40,976 nucleotides of DNA, from positions 1 to 40,976 of the forward strand of contig JAEDFR010000013.1 of assembly GCA_016297945.1 (NCBI GenBank). Reading direction: 5' to 3'. A model generated the notes under the pieces. The model saw nothing but the letters and a program-made list of their open reading frames with translations, did not search any database and had not been told where the DNA came from. This DNA comes from Lachnospiraceae bacterium. Its GTDB lineage: Bacteria; Bacillota; Clostridia; Lachnospirales; Lachnospiraceae. The first letter of the stretch is position 1. Each line of letters starts with the position of its first letter. Made by a program: the position numbers and the translations under genes. Shown here one piece after another: positions 8,051 through 16,731 of the stretch.

Positions 8051-8222
8051 GTTTGCTTTCCATTCCTTTCCCGACCGGTACATGGATATAATGCCCTGTC
8101 GTATTTTTTAATAATATGCTACCAAGGTTAAACTTTTCATGCTTGCAAGAGCATAAGGTGTGTATCAATCCATTGGTATCATAGAGGCAAATGATGTAAA
8201 TTCTACCTCTTATGTTATTATA
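8051..8222 (-). promoter_or_regulatory. Structured leader of the small basic ORF
   Basis: Read on the minus strand, TATAAT at 8222-8217 is followed by a hairpin of AGAGG and CCTCT flanked by CAT/ATG (roughly 8184-8212). A second small stem, ATGCT/AGCAT, surrounds TGCAAG near 8140-8155. No convincing -35 box is seen. The leader has no other coding frame of note. It may be a regulatory 5' untranslated region, but no known riboswitch motif was recognised. Confidence 0.3.
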
Positions 8223-8244
8223 TGGTACTTTAACATAAATTATA

Positions 8245-9015
8245 TTATTTGTCTATTATACCGGGAGTATAAAATACATCATATCGTATCGCTTTTCCCT
8301 TTATGGAATAATTCGGCTCCCGCCCGGCTAAAAACGTCCCTTTTATGGGCCTCTTGACAATAATTTTTTGTGGATGCAAAGACTGCGCTGCCAAAAGAAG
8401 TTCTTCTTCCTGAAAACAGGGTTGTTCCAATTTTTGAATCAATTGCAGCTTTTTTCCAATCAATCCACTTTTTTGTCGTGCCGGAAACATCGGATCCAGA
8501 TAAATCAAATCAGGCTGTTGCAGACATCCTTTCAGCAATTCTATACTGTTACCTTCCACTAACTGCATCCGTCCGACAATATCACATAACACCGGATGTT
8601 TTTTGGCACGACGCAACGCATCCTTTAATAAGGTAGCGACAACCGGATTTTGCTCATACATTGTTACCTCATATCCGGCAGCAGCAAGAAGCAAAGAATC
8701 TTCACCCATACCGGCCGTCATATCAATGGCTTTTTTACCTTCTTCTTTTGATTTTGCCACGCGAACCAGCATCTCATGTTGAAGTCTGCCCTGTGTTATA
8801 CGATGAAGCATTTGTTCAAAATCACCGTAATAACTTAATCCATAGCCCTGAAGTGATATACATTGCTCATCGACAACCAACGAAAGCTGTTCTCCCGGTT
8901 TATCTGTAATGGGAACATTTAAACGCTTTGCCAATGCTATAGCCATATTCTCAGTTTTCTTACTTTGGAAACATACAACCAGTTCCGATGTTTGATTCAT
9001 CTGCTTTTTATCCAT
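8245..9015 (-). CDS. rsmJ: 16S rRNA (guanine1516-N2)-methyltransferase-like protein
   Basis: This 256-residue class I SAM-dependent methyltransferase resembles RsmJ (formerly YhiQ), which methylates G1516 of 16S rRNA. Visible features are the SAM-binding motif AIDMTAGMGEDSLLLAAAG (96-114) with its acidic partner MYEQNP (119-124), the catalytic LDPMFP (173-178) and the C-terminal KGKAIRYDVFY block characteristic of this family. Length is normal. The start codon has only a weak ribosome site. It is followed on the same strand by the small basic ORF and preceded by an ArsC/Spx-like gene. Substrate specificity is inferred from family. Confidence 0.85.
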   Translation of the reverse strand: MDKKQMNQTSELVVCFQSKKTENMAIALAKRLNVPITDKPGEQLSLVVDEQCISLQGYGLSYYGDFEQMLHRITQGRLQHEMLVRVAKSKEEGKKAIDMTAGMGEDSLLLAAAGYEVTMYEQNPVVATLLKDALRRAKKHPVLCDIVGRMQLVEGNSIELLKGCLQQPDLIYLDPMFPARQKSGLIGKKLQLIQKLEQPCFQEEELLLAAQSLHPQKIIVKRPIKGTFLAGREPNYSIKGKAIRYDVFYTPGIIDK

Positions 9016-9071
9016 AACTTCGTACCAGACCTATGAAAAATCGCACCGTCTTCCATAAATGAGTCTTTTCA

Positions 9072-9419
9072 TTACAATTTTTCGCTCCATTCAGATTCTT
9101 TAAAACCGGTAAGCACCATATCACCATCCACAACCAAAGGACGTTTTACCAACATCCCATTTGATGCCAGAAGCTTAAGCTGTTCTTCTTCACTCATATC
9201 CTTAAGCTTATCTTTCAACTGCAGCTCTTTATAAAGAAGTCCGCTCGTATTAAAGAATTTTTTAAGCGGCATTCCACTTTTCTGATACCATTCCTTTAAT
9301 TCCTCATAAGTAGGATTCTCTTCCACTATATGACGATCCGTATACGAAATCTGTTTTTCATCCAACCACTTTTTCGCTTTCTTACAAGTGGAACATTTGG
9401 GGTACTCAATAAATAACAT
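9072..9419 (-). CDS. ArsC/Spx-family thioredoxin-fold protein
   Basis: The 115-residue protein belongs to the ArsC/Spx/YffB group. It has the N-terminal redox motif CSTCKKA (CxxC), then TYEELKEWYQKSG, and ends with VKRPLVVDGDMVLTGFKESEW, the characteristic RPL(V) segment. I chose the internal ATG at 9419 because AGAAGGAG sits 7 bases before it; an in-frame ATG six codons upstream lacks a ribosome site. Members are either glutaredoxin-like reductases or Spx-type RNA polymerase-binding regulators. The CxxC is kept, but the sequence does not decide between these roles. The gene lies between the HD-GYP gene and rsmJ. Confidence 0.85.
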   Translation of the reverse strand: MLFIEYPKCSTCKKAKKWLDEKQISYTDRHIVEENPTYEELKEWYQKSGMPLKKFFNTSGLLYKELQLKDKLKDMSEEEQLKLLASNGMLVKRPLVVDGDMVLTGFKESEWSEKL

Positions 9420-9482
9420 GCTATTTCTCCTTCTCATAACTCAATGATTCTATTCTGTCCTTTGATACAGCATAATATATAT

Positions 9483-12400
9483 TTATTCCTGAATGTTGGT
9501 TCTCTCCGTCATGTTATGTACAATTTCTTTTACCAAAATTGGAAGAAACGGCTTGGTTATGTAATCACTGCAGCCAAGTTCTGCAAATTCCATCGAAGTA
9601 TCCAGGGTTTTATCGCCGGTCATAAGAACAACCGGAGTCTGATATTTCTGACGGATTATCTTTAATGTCTCCAGGCCATCCATTTCCGGCATTTTAACAT
9701 CAAGGAAAATCAAGTCAAAAGATTGCTGTTCCAAGATGGAAAGTGCTTCTTTTCCGCTACAAGCCGATACAATCTCATACATTGGTTCATCACGCATGAT
9801 GTGTGCGATGATTCTGTTATTCATGGCTTCATCATCTACAGTAAGAATACTCCGTTGTACCAGATCATTTTGACGCAGCGTATAATTCTTGTCTTCATCA
9901 ATCATCTGCAACATAATGTCTGCGATATGTGGATCAAATTGAGTTCCTTTTCCCTTTTCAATCTCTCTTCGCACAACTTCCTGAGACAATGTATCACGAT
10001 AGCTCCTATTACTTGCCATGGCATCGTATGCATCAGCTACGCCCAGGATTCTGGCAACCTCAGGTATTTTTTCTCCGGCAAGACCATTGGGATATCCCTT
10101 GCCGTCATATCTCTCATGATGATATTTTGCAGCCACTGCAATATAATTATTGTCTGAAATGCTCCGTAATATATGATAACCGGTCACGGGATGAATTTTA
10201 ATAATATTGTACTCTTCCTCTGTCAGTTTTCCGGGCTTATTGATTATCTCTGCGGGGACTCGTATTTTTCCGATATCATGAAGAAGACCTGCACGATAGA
10301 TTTCCTCCTGCTCTTCTTTACTCTTTCCCATCTTTTCTGCAAGCATACGGGCATACTCCGCAACTCTTTTGGAGTGTCCACTCGTATATCTGTCTTTCGC
10401 ATCCACAGCCTCACTCAATGCTGTAACCGTCTGTAAAAACAACTTCTTAATCGTCTTTTGCTGACTATCAAGTTCTCCGGTCTGCTCCTGTACTTTTTTC
10501 TCAAGAGCAATCTGCAGCCGTTCTAGTTCGTCTTTCCTGATTACAAAAAGAATCATACTGACAATACTGAATATGGTAAATAGTATGATTTCAGTAATAA
10601 CAATTACCAGATATGTCTTAAAAATCGGTTTTTCCCAATCCTGCATTTCGCGTGTAACGGAATATGTTTTTTCCTGCATTACCTGTTGTCCGGAATTATC
10701 CAATATCTGAAGACATACCGTATACTTTGACTTCTCGGGCTTGTACAGTTTGATCGGCTCAATTTCATTCCAATTGCACAGCTTGGGATTACTCTCCAGT
10801 TCCTTAACAAAAAACTTTACTTTTACGTTCGTAAAACCATAATTATGAACAGATGCGTATAGAGACAAATTCTTCGAATCCTGTGCAAGCAGGAATGTAT
10901 TATCCTGATCCATCGATATCTTAGTTCCGTCACAATCCGCCGAAACAATACCAAACTTCATTTCCGACTCTGCTTTCGAAGGATTTCCCTGATAAACAAT
11001 GACTCCACTATTACTGCACAGCAATAATCCGTGTTCTTGAGAATACTCATTCCATGAGTTTGCTGTCAATCCCGTAAACAAGCCTTCTCCCGCGCCATAA
11101 AAGCGAATCTGTTCATCACTGTCAGCACACAGCTTTGACATTTCCATTTCATACATTCCGGCACTACACGTAATATATGCAGTCTCATCTTCGATAATAA
11201 TATCGTAATTGTTAAAATACGGAAAATTGTCCAATCGTCTTATCTTTCCGTCCAGATCAATATGGCACAACGCATTACTGGTCACAACCAGATATCCATC
11301 CTCATGTGGTACGATTCTCAAAATAATATTGGAGGATAATCCATCTTCTACCGTATATGTCTGTTCCAGTTTATCATCCTTTATGATATAAATTCCGCTT
11401 CCGTCACTGCCAGCCCATATTGCTCCGTCTTCGCCTTCAACAAGAGACAGAATTTGTGTGTTCTGCAGTCCATCCTCCGCTATCAATGTTTGGGAAATAC
11501 GATCACCTCTGATGATATTAATTCCGTCTGCCGTTCCTGCAACAAGGGTTCCGTCTGACAGTTCTGTCATACAACGGAAACGATCACTGCTAACAGCAGA
11601 ATTTTCGGTATTAAACTGTAAAATTTGTCCGTTTTGATCATAACAAACAAGACCATTATAGGTACAAAGCCATAATCTTTCTTTTGAATCCGTAAATAAA
11701 GCACGTATTCTGCTTCCTTGTGTCAAATCTGTCAGTTCATCCGTTATCTGTCTATGACTTACCCCATCCAAAATAACCAGACCATCGTCCGTCGCACAAT
11801 AATAATCATGATTATATATCTGTACAGCATTTACATATTCTTTCTCCAGTCCTACCTTTTCAAACAAATTCATAAAGGGGCTGTTTGCGAGCTTCATAAC
11901 TCCATAATGTGTAGATGCCGCCCAAATATTGCCCTGATAATCCTCATGAAAACAGACTATGGACGAATCAAAACCTGCATCTTCCATTTTTCTAAAAACT
12001 TCGTCCTGATCCAGATATCCAAAACCGGATTCTGTCGCTATCCAGATTCTGCCTTTACTGTCTTCAAAAATGGTTGAAATCTGGCTAGCTTCAATAGCAA
12101 TCTGTTTTTTTGCCTTGATTTCCTGATTTGATACATCCAATACAAACAATTCACCAGTCTCTGTACCGGCTATCAATCCATGAGATGTCGATGCAAGCGC
12201 ATAATAAAAATAGTCCTTTAATGAAGAATCCCTCATTTCCCATTTTTGTTCTCCGTCAAGCGCATACAAGTGTCCTTTATTATCCAGTGCAATTAGCATG
12301 TCCTGATACATGGCCATGTCTTTTACAAATGAAATGTCGTAATCCAGCACCTCCATGGTATCATCCGTGCAAAATCTGCAGATTTCTCCGCTTGTTCCGA

Positions 12401-13391
12401 CGTAAATATTGCCCTCGCTATCCTCTGCGAAACAACGGATGGAATTAGAAGGAAGTCCATCTTCTTGTGTAAAAAAAGTATAGGTTCCGTTTTCATATCT
12501 GGCAATTCCGGCATCATTTGTTCCAATCCATAGTCTGCCTTTACTGTCAATCATCATTCCGACAACATTGACAAGTCCACCTTCTCTGACTAATGTAAAT
12601 TGATTTCCGTCATACTTTATCAGACCGGCATAACTGCCAATCCAGATGTATCCGTCATCCGTTTCGCAAATGACATTTGCTTCGGAGGACAGCATCCCAT
12701 TTGTATTGTTATAAATCGTTTTCACAAAATTATCATCTCTTCCTTCCGGTTCAGCGGCTTTTACGGGCAGAGGTGCCATTACTCCCGATAATCCAACCAA
12801 AAAAGCAAGAATCAGTGCTGATAATTCTACTTGTTTTTTAGGGATTCTCTTCCTGTGATTCCAACAGAAAACAAATAAAAACGCTACCAAAACACAAATC
12901 TGTTTATCTACGATTTCTACAACGGCCTCTCCCACCAGAGCAGATAGAACATCCGATACATCATACCAGCGCAACATATTCACTAAGGTATCGCCCCAGC
13001 GGTTTCCGGAATAACCATTATAAAAAATCAAATTCAAAGGTGTTGATACGATGGTACATACGATTCCCATCCAAAAGCTTGAAACAACCGCCTTTAACGG
13101 AGTACTCATGTGCTTTTTCTTTATCAGAATACCCATCATAAGAGCAGCAATCGCACTCGTTAGGGAATATACCAAGGCTGTCACATCATAAATGCTCGAA
13201 ATGATATTGTTGAAAACTCCGGCAACAATACCTCCCCATATGCCCACATAGTACGAGACAATAAATGTTCCTACCATATCAAACCAGATAGGAAGATTAA
13301 AATACTGTGCAATCGTTCTTCCACCAATATTCAGCAGTATTCCCAAAAACACAATTGTTATCTTTTTTATGGTATTTTTCAAAGCTGTCAC
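9483..13391 (-). CDS. Membrane sensor with beta-propeller, HD-GYP phosphodiesterase and C-terminal receiver
   Basis: This 1302-residue protein should hydrolyse c-di-GMP in response to an external signal. It has a membrane domain resembling ECF transporter S components (about 8-165), a further hydrophobic segment ending VKAAEPEG (about 190-215), and a Reg_prop beta-propeller with repeats such as GYIWIGSYAGLIKYDG (about 225-770). A Y_Y_Y domain (about 805-890), a membrane helix (about 913-940) and a coiled coil come next. The HD-GYP domain has H1038-D1039 in LLHDIGK and HHERYDGKGYP (1091-1101). The terminal receiver has phosphoacceptor D1231 and K1280. The annotated GTG may be too early: AGGTGA suggests the TTG at 13382. 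It lies 24 bp after a hybrid histidine kinase gene, its likely phosphodonor. Confidence 0.88.
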   Translation of the reverse strand: MTALKNTIKKITIVFLGILLNIGGRTIAQYFNLPIWFDMVGTFIVSYYVGIWGGIVAGVFNNIISSIYDVTALVYSLTSAIAALMMGILIKKKHMSTPLKAVVSSFWMGIVCTIVSTPLNLIFYNGYSGNRWGDTLVNMLRWYDVSDVLSALVGEAVVEIVDKQICVLVAFLFVFCWNHRKRIPKKQVELSALILAFLVGLSGVMAPLPVKAAEPEGRDDNFVKTIYNNTNGMLSSEANVICETDDGYIWIGSYAGLIKYDGNQFTLVREGGLVNVVGMMIDSKGRLWIGTNDAGIARYENGTYTFFTQEDGLPSNSIRCFAEDSEGNIYVGTSGEICRFCTDDTMEVLDYDISFVKDMAMYQDMLIALDNKGHLYALDGEQKWEMRDSSLKDYFYYALASTSHGLIAGTETGELFVLDVSNQEIKAKKQIAIEASQISTIFEDSKGRIWIATESGFGYLDQDEVFRKMEDAGFDSSIVCFHEDYQGNIWAASTHYGVMKLANSPFMNLFEKVGLEKEYVNAVQIYNHDYYCATDDGLVILDGVSHRQITDELTDLTQGSRIRALFTDSKERLWLCTYNGLVCYDQNGQILQFNTENSAVSSDRFRCMTELSDGTLVAGTADGINIIRGDRISQTLIAEDGLQNTQILSLVEGEDGAIWAGSDGSGIYIIKDDKLEQTYTVEDGLSSNIILRIVPHEDGYLVVTSNALCHIDLDGKIRRLDNFPYFNNYDIIIEDETAYITCSAGMYEMEMSKLCADSDEQIRFYGAGEGLFTGLTANSWNEYSQEHGLLLCSNSGVIVYQGNPSKAESEMKFGIVSADCDGTKISMDQDNTFLLAQDSKNLSLYASVHNYGFTNVKVKFFVKELESNPKLCNWNEIEPIKLYKPEKSKYTVCLQILDNSGQQVMQEKTYSVTREMQDWEKPIFKTYLVIVITEIILFTIFSIVSMILFVIRKDELERLQIALEKKVQEQTGELDSQQKTIKKLFLQTVTALSEAVDAKDRYTSGHSKRVAEYARMLAEKMGKSKEEQEEIYRAGLLHDIGKIRVPAEIINKPGKLTEEEYNIIKIHPVTGYHILRSISDNNYIAVAAKYHHERYDGKGYPNGLAGEKIPEVARILGVADAYDAMASNRSYRDTLSQEVVRREIEKGKGTQFDPHIADIMLQMIDEDKNYTLRQNDLVQRSILTVDDEAMNNRIIAHIMRDEPMYEIVSACSGKEALSILEQQSFDLIFLDVKMPEMDGLETLKIIRQKYQTPVVLMTGDKTLDTSMEFAELGCSDYITKPFLPILVKEIVHNMTERTNIQE

Positions 13392-13415
13392 CTCATCTTA
13401 TCTGCATTCCTGAAA

Positions 13416-15731
13416 TTACTTTTTCACAATTTCTTTATAACAACGACAGATTCTGTCATATTGTCCAAATAAATGCTTTTGCATCATTTCAATTTCTATC
13501 GGGAAACTCTTGGCAGTCATTTTTTCCATCTCGTATGCCAGATCCCCAAGCGCTTTGGCACCGATAGAATAAGCACTGTTTTTAAATCCATGTACACGGA
13601 TGTTGTAATTTTTAAAATCCCCATCCGCATAGTATTGCACCAGTTCTTCCTTTATGGATAATTCTGCAAAATCTGAAAGAAGCTCTAAATAAAAATCCGC
13701 ATCTCCACTGCAGGTTGCCATACCTGTTTCCAAATTAATGTCCGGCAACCTTTCCCCGATCTGTTCTATAACCGTCATCTGCAACGATTTTGTTGTTTTC
13801 TTTGTATCGATTTCTTGAATATCCGGCTCTTTTTGCTGTTTATCTTTTTCCGGATTGCCGGTTTGAATGAATTTTGCCGGAAGATACTTTAATACCATTG
13901 CATCCAGCTTTTCCGGAATAATCGGCTTGGAAAGAAAGTCATCAAACCCTTTTGCAAGATACTTTTCCTTTTCACCGACAATGGTATTAGCGGTAAGCAT
14001 GATAATCGGAACACCATCGCACAAATGATTCTTTTTGATTTCCTGCAATGTTTCAATTCCATCCATCTGAGGCATCATGTGATCCATAAAGATCAGATCA
14101 AAGGATTGTTTTCTTAACAAATCCAGACATTTTTGCCCACTCTCTGCCTCAACAATCTGAATTTGTGTATCCTTAAGTAATCCTTTAAATACTTTTAGAT
14201 TGATCTCATAGTCATCTACAACCATAATCTTTGCATCCGGTGCAACGTATCCGGAACTATATTGGTTTTGCTCTGATGCGTCTGCCAATCGCTCCCGAAA
14301 ATCTCCGATTGTCTTTTTATCAACAATTTTTTGCTCCAATTCAAATGAGAATTCACTGCCCTTTCCATACTCGCTTTTGATTTGCAGTTTGCTTCCCATC
14401 AGGCTAAGAAACTGTTGCACAATATTCATGCCCAGCCCGGTTCCTTCTATATTTCTGTTTTTGGATAAGTCGAAACGCGAAAACTTCTCATATATTTCTC
14501 CGATATTCTCTTCCTGAATACCAATTCCCGTATCTTTCACACAAAAAGATAAGAAAGCATTTTCTCCTTCCGTTTTACAGGTAAGTTTTAACATTACCAT
14601 TCCCTCACCGGTATATTTGACGGCATTCGTCAGCAGATTAATCAAAATCTGCTTGATTATCTTATCATCGCCATAAAATACAGAAGGCATAAAAGGATCA
14701 ATGTCAAAAATTAATTGAAGACCTTTTTCTTTTGATTTCAAATTCATCATGGCATACAAATCATGAAGCATGCTCCCAATATTGTATTCCACGCATACAA
14801 TTTCCATTTTTCCTGCTTCAATTTTGGAAGAATCCAAAATATCATTGATAAGCCCCAACAACTCGACAGACGAATTTTTGACATCATATGCATACTTGCG
14901 AATAGCATCCTCCCCGCTTTCGCGAATAATCATTTCCGTCATTCCCAAAACTGCATTTACGGGCGTCCGAATCTCATGGGATATATTGGCAAGAAACTGA
15001 CTTTTGGCACGATTTGCATTTTCAGCAGCCTCTTTTGCTTCCTCCAACTCCGCAGAAAGCTTCGCCTTTTCCAGACTTCCGTTTATAATCTGAAAGAGAC
15101 TTTCACATACAAACATAAATGCAAGATAAATCAGACAACGGGGAATGATATAAAACAGAAGCAGGTTCAAAGCCGGATTTTCATTTATTTGTGTCAAAAC
15201 AAACTGTCCATTTACCACATAGGCCTGCATACTTTCTTTTGTTAACAATACCATATTGGCATCACACAATCCAAAATAATAACCGCAATAAACAATGATA
15301 ATCGTACTGATAATAGTCAGAATGTAAACATATCGCATCACTGGTTTAGAGGAATAAAGTACCGCATATAAAATCGGCAAAAGAAGTACTAAAACCACAT
15401 GATATGTAATAAACACTCCTGTTATGGTAAACATCAGAATGATAGAAAACAAAATAAAATATTTCATTTTTTTGTTCGACATGGATATGCTTCTGGTAAC
15501 CATCCATACAATCACATAAATAATGACAGACGGAATGTATGCCTTTCTCATCAACCCCTGATTTATCACAAATACACCAATCAGATTCAAAATGAATGTG
15601 ACTGTATATACCATCATTGTCACAGTAAAGCATTTCATTACATAATTGTTGGCTATCGCTTCCTGATCCTTGATATAGGAAGATATCTCATCGTTTACTA
15701 TATTTGCTCTATTTGTCTCATTTTTCTTCAT
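13416..15731 (-). CDS. Hybrid sensor histidine kinase (HisKA-HATPase-REC-HPt)
   Basis: The 771-residue protein has about six N-terminal membrane helices (35-210) and a short coiled coil (218-245). HisKA has H252 in SHEIRTPVNAVLGM. The HATPase domain has N-box LINLLTNAVKYT (363-374), G1 DTGIGI (400-405) and G2 GTGLGM (430-435). The receiver has D550 in FMDHMMPQMDG, and the C-terminal HPt has H714 in HGFKNSAYSIGA. All four relay residues are present, so a His-Asp-His-Asp phosphorelay is possible, the final aspartate being D1231 of the HD-GYP protein encoded 24 bp downstream. The input is unknown, since the membrane domain has no recognised ligand site. The ribosome site GGAGAACAT is good. Confidence 0.9.
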   Translation of the reverse strand: MKKNETNRANIVNDEISSYIKDQEAIANNYVMKCFTVTMMVYTVTFILNLIGVFVINQGLMRKAYIPSVIIYVIVWMVTRSISMSNKKMKYFILFSIILMFTITGVFITYHVVLVLLLPILYAVLYSSKPVMRYVYILTIISTIIIVYCGYYFGLCDANMVLLTKESMQAYVVNGQFVLTQINENPALNLLLFYIIPRCLIYLAFMFVCESLFQIINGSLEKAKLSAELEEAKEAAENANRAKSQFLANISHEIRTPVNAVLGMTEMIIRESGEDAIRKYAYDVKNSSVELLGLINDILDSSKIEAGKMEIVCVEYNIGSMLHDLYAMMNLKSKEKGLQLIFDIDPFMPSVFYGDDKIIKQILINLLTNAVKYTGEGMVMLKLTCKTEGENAFLSFCVKDTGIGIQEENIGEIYEKFSRFDLSKNRNIEGTGLGMNIVQQFLSLMGSKLQIKSEYGKGSEFSFELEQKIVDKKTIGDFRERLADASEQNQYSSGYVAPDAKIMVVDDYEINLKVFKGLLKDTQIQIVEAESGQKCLDLLRKQSFDLIFMDHMMPQMDGIETLQEIKKNHLCDGVPIIMLTANTIVGEKEKYLAKGFDDFLSKPIIPEKLDAMVLKYLPAKFIQTGNPEKDKQQKEPDIQEIDTKKTTKSLQMTVIEQIGERLPDINLETGMATCSGDADFYLELLSDFAELSIKEELVQYYADGDFKNYNIRVHGFKNSAYSIGAKALGDLAYEMEKMTAKSFPIEIEMMQKHLFGQYDRICRCYKEIVKK

Positions 15732-15792
15732 ATGTTCTCCACAACACCAAAATAATCCACTATTATTATATCTGTAACGTCCTCTTTTTCCT

Positions 15793-15820
15793 ATTATACC
15801 AAACGGGTACTATTTGTACC
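15793..15820 (-). promoter_or_regulatory. Extended -10 promoter and palindrome upstream of the kinase gene
   Basis: On the minus strand TGGTATAAT is an extended -10 element at 15801-15793. The palindrome GGTAC-TATTT-GTACC lies just upstream at 15806-15820, inside the expected -35 spacer. No -35 box is convincing, which suits a regulated promoter. The regulator is unknown. Confidence 0.5.
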
Positions 15821-15857
15821 ATTTTCAGGTAATCCGAAAAAGATACTTTTATTATAT

Positions 15858-15887
15858 AAAAAAGCCGGTATTCAAACCAGCTTTTTT
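15858..15887 (-). terminator. Intrinsic terminator after the 21-residue peptide gene
   Basis: On the minus strand AAAAAAGCTGGT pairs with ACCGGCTTTTTT around a 6-base loop: 12 bp with one G-U pair, ending in T6. It lies 15 bases after the stop of the peptide gene and insulates it from the histidine kinase promoter. Confidence 0.8.
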
Positions 15888-15901
15888 GCAATATTCAATC
15901 A

Positions 15902-15967
15902 TTATTTTATCATTATTTTCTTTACTTGCAAAATCTCTGTCACCAAGATAAATGTTTCTATAAGCAT
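15902..15967 (-). CDS. Candidate 21-residue hydrophobic/amphipathic peptide
   Basis: A 21-codon frame runs from ATG at 15967 to TAA at 15904-15902. Its ribosome site, CAGGAGGG 7 bases upstream of ATG, is among the best in the window. The peptide begins MLIETFILVTEILQ and ends in lysine-rich residues (VKKIMIK). It resembles a short amphipathic or membrane-active helix, with a hydrophobic core and a basic end. It starts 33 bases after the stop of the half-LytTR membrane protein and is followed immediately by a strong terminator, so the two probably form one transcript. Function is unknown: a signalling peptide, a toxin-like peptide or a membrane-protein partner are all possible. Confidence 0.5.
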   Translation of the reverse strand: MLIETFILVTEILQVKKIMIK

Positions 15968-15999
15968 TACATACCCTCCTGTATTGTCAAATGATACTC

Positions 16000-16293
16000 C
16001 TATTTTTCTTCATGAAGTTTGTCATTGATCCTGCCAATGCGTTTCTTCCACATAAAGTACTGGCTGATCCAGACAATCACAAAGATAACAAAGAATATCG
16101 CAAAATACCGAATGATATTTTCCTGATCAAGCAATTCTATCTTTCCATCTTTCTGACCTGTTATCATAAATGAAGTATTTTCCAGATTGCTAATATAATT
16201 TACAACCCGATTCACCTTATCGGTCATAGCAGACGTTGTGATCACAGTCTCCGGTTCAACAATAGCTGTATCAATTTTGATTTCCAGTTTCAT
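16000..16293 (-). CDS. Half-LytTR-like protein with C-terminal membrane anchor
   Basis: In this 97-residue protein, residues 1-65 (MKLEIKIDTAIVEPETVI, then TSAMTDKVNRVVNYISN and ELLDQENIIRYFA) resemble the region that opens LytTR-type DNA-binding proteins of Clostridia. Where the LytTR DNA-contacting part should begin, the sequence becomes one membrane helix (about 64-84, IRYFAIFFVIFVIVWISQYF) and a short basic tail. I see no stop or frameshift that would explain this as simple decay, and the ribosome site AAGGAGG is strong. It may be a membrane-tethered partner or decoy of a LytTR regulator. The family link is by eye and needs a profile search. Confidence 0.55.
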   Translation of the reverse strand: MKLEIKIDTAIVEPETVITTSAMTDKVNRVVNYISNLENTSFMITGQKDGKIELLDQENIIRYFAIFFVIFVIVWISQYFMWKKRIGRINDKLHEEK

Positions 16294-16311
16294 TTTCGTC
16301 CTCCTTTCTTA

Positions 16312-16350
16312 ATGTGTAGTATAGCTTTCACAGAAATTTTTTCTACACAT
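16312..16350. promoter_or_regulatory. Inverted repeat around the -10 box of the half-LytTR gene
   Basis: ATGTGTAG (16312-16319) and CTACACAT (16343-16350) are perfect 8-bp inverted repeats separated by 23 bases. On the minus strand a TATACT -10-like hexamer overlaps the promoter-proximal arm, 20-30 bases upstream of the AAGGAGG ribosome site. The arrangement suggests an operator for an unknown regulator, possibly a LytTR-type one. Confidence 0.4.
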
Positions 16351-16408
16351 TTTCAATAGGTGGTCGTTTAATTCATATAAGTGGTTTTCTAACAGACTAT
16401 TTTTCTCT

Positions 16409-16711
16409 CTATAAATTGATTCCCTCCTGTCGAATCCATTTGAAAACCAAAAAAGATTTCAGTTCAAAGGTCACGACTGGATCTATTTCCAAACGATAGG
16501 GCGGCATTAATACTTCTCCGATTGGAGCCGGCACTGCCCGATAATGTTTCTTTTCTTTTAAACTCACAGCAAACTTTTCCGATACAAAGCGCGGACAGAT
16601 TTCCGTGACATCAAAATCCGAATTCTGCGTCTGGATGACCTCTACCATAATATACCGCTTTCCGGTTTTTTCCATGTATTCTGTTAATCCGGGCTTAAAT
16701 TGTACTTCCAT
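16409..16711 (-). CDS. Conserved-looking hypothetical protein, 100 residues
   Basis: I do not recognise a characterised family. The protein is soluble, has no signal peptide, and contains TGKRYIMVEVIQTQNSDF, EICPRFVSEKFA and VLMPPYRLEIDPVV. It reads like a small beta-rich domain, and I recall similar hypothetical proteins in Lachnospiraceae. An upstream ATG at 16735 overlaps the stop of the previous gene, but the internal ATG at 16711 has GAGAGGG at proper distance, so I chose the shorter form. It follows the CmpB-like gene almost without gap and is probably co-transcribed with it. Confidence 0.65.
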   Translation of the reverse strand: MEVQFKPGLTEYMEKTGKRYIMVEVIQTQNSDFDVTEICPRFVSEKFAVSLKEKKHYRAVPAPIGEVLMPPYRLEIDPVVTFELKSFLVFKWIRQEGINL

Positions 16712-16731
16712 GCGATTCCCTCTCGAGTTTA

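Noticed and set aside
9723..10157. Plus-strand 144-codon frame
   Set aside because: Lies wholly antisense to the HD-GYP/receiver region, which is unmistakably coding.
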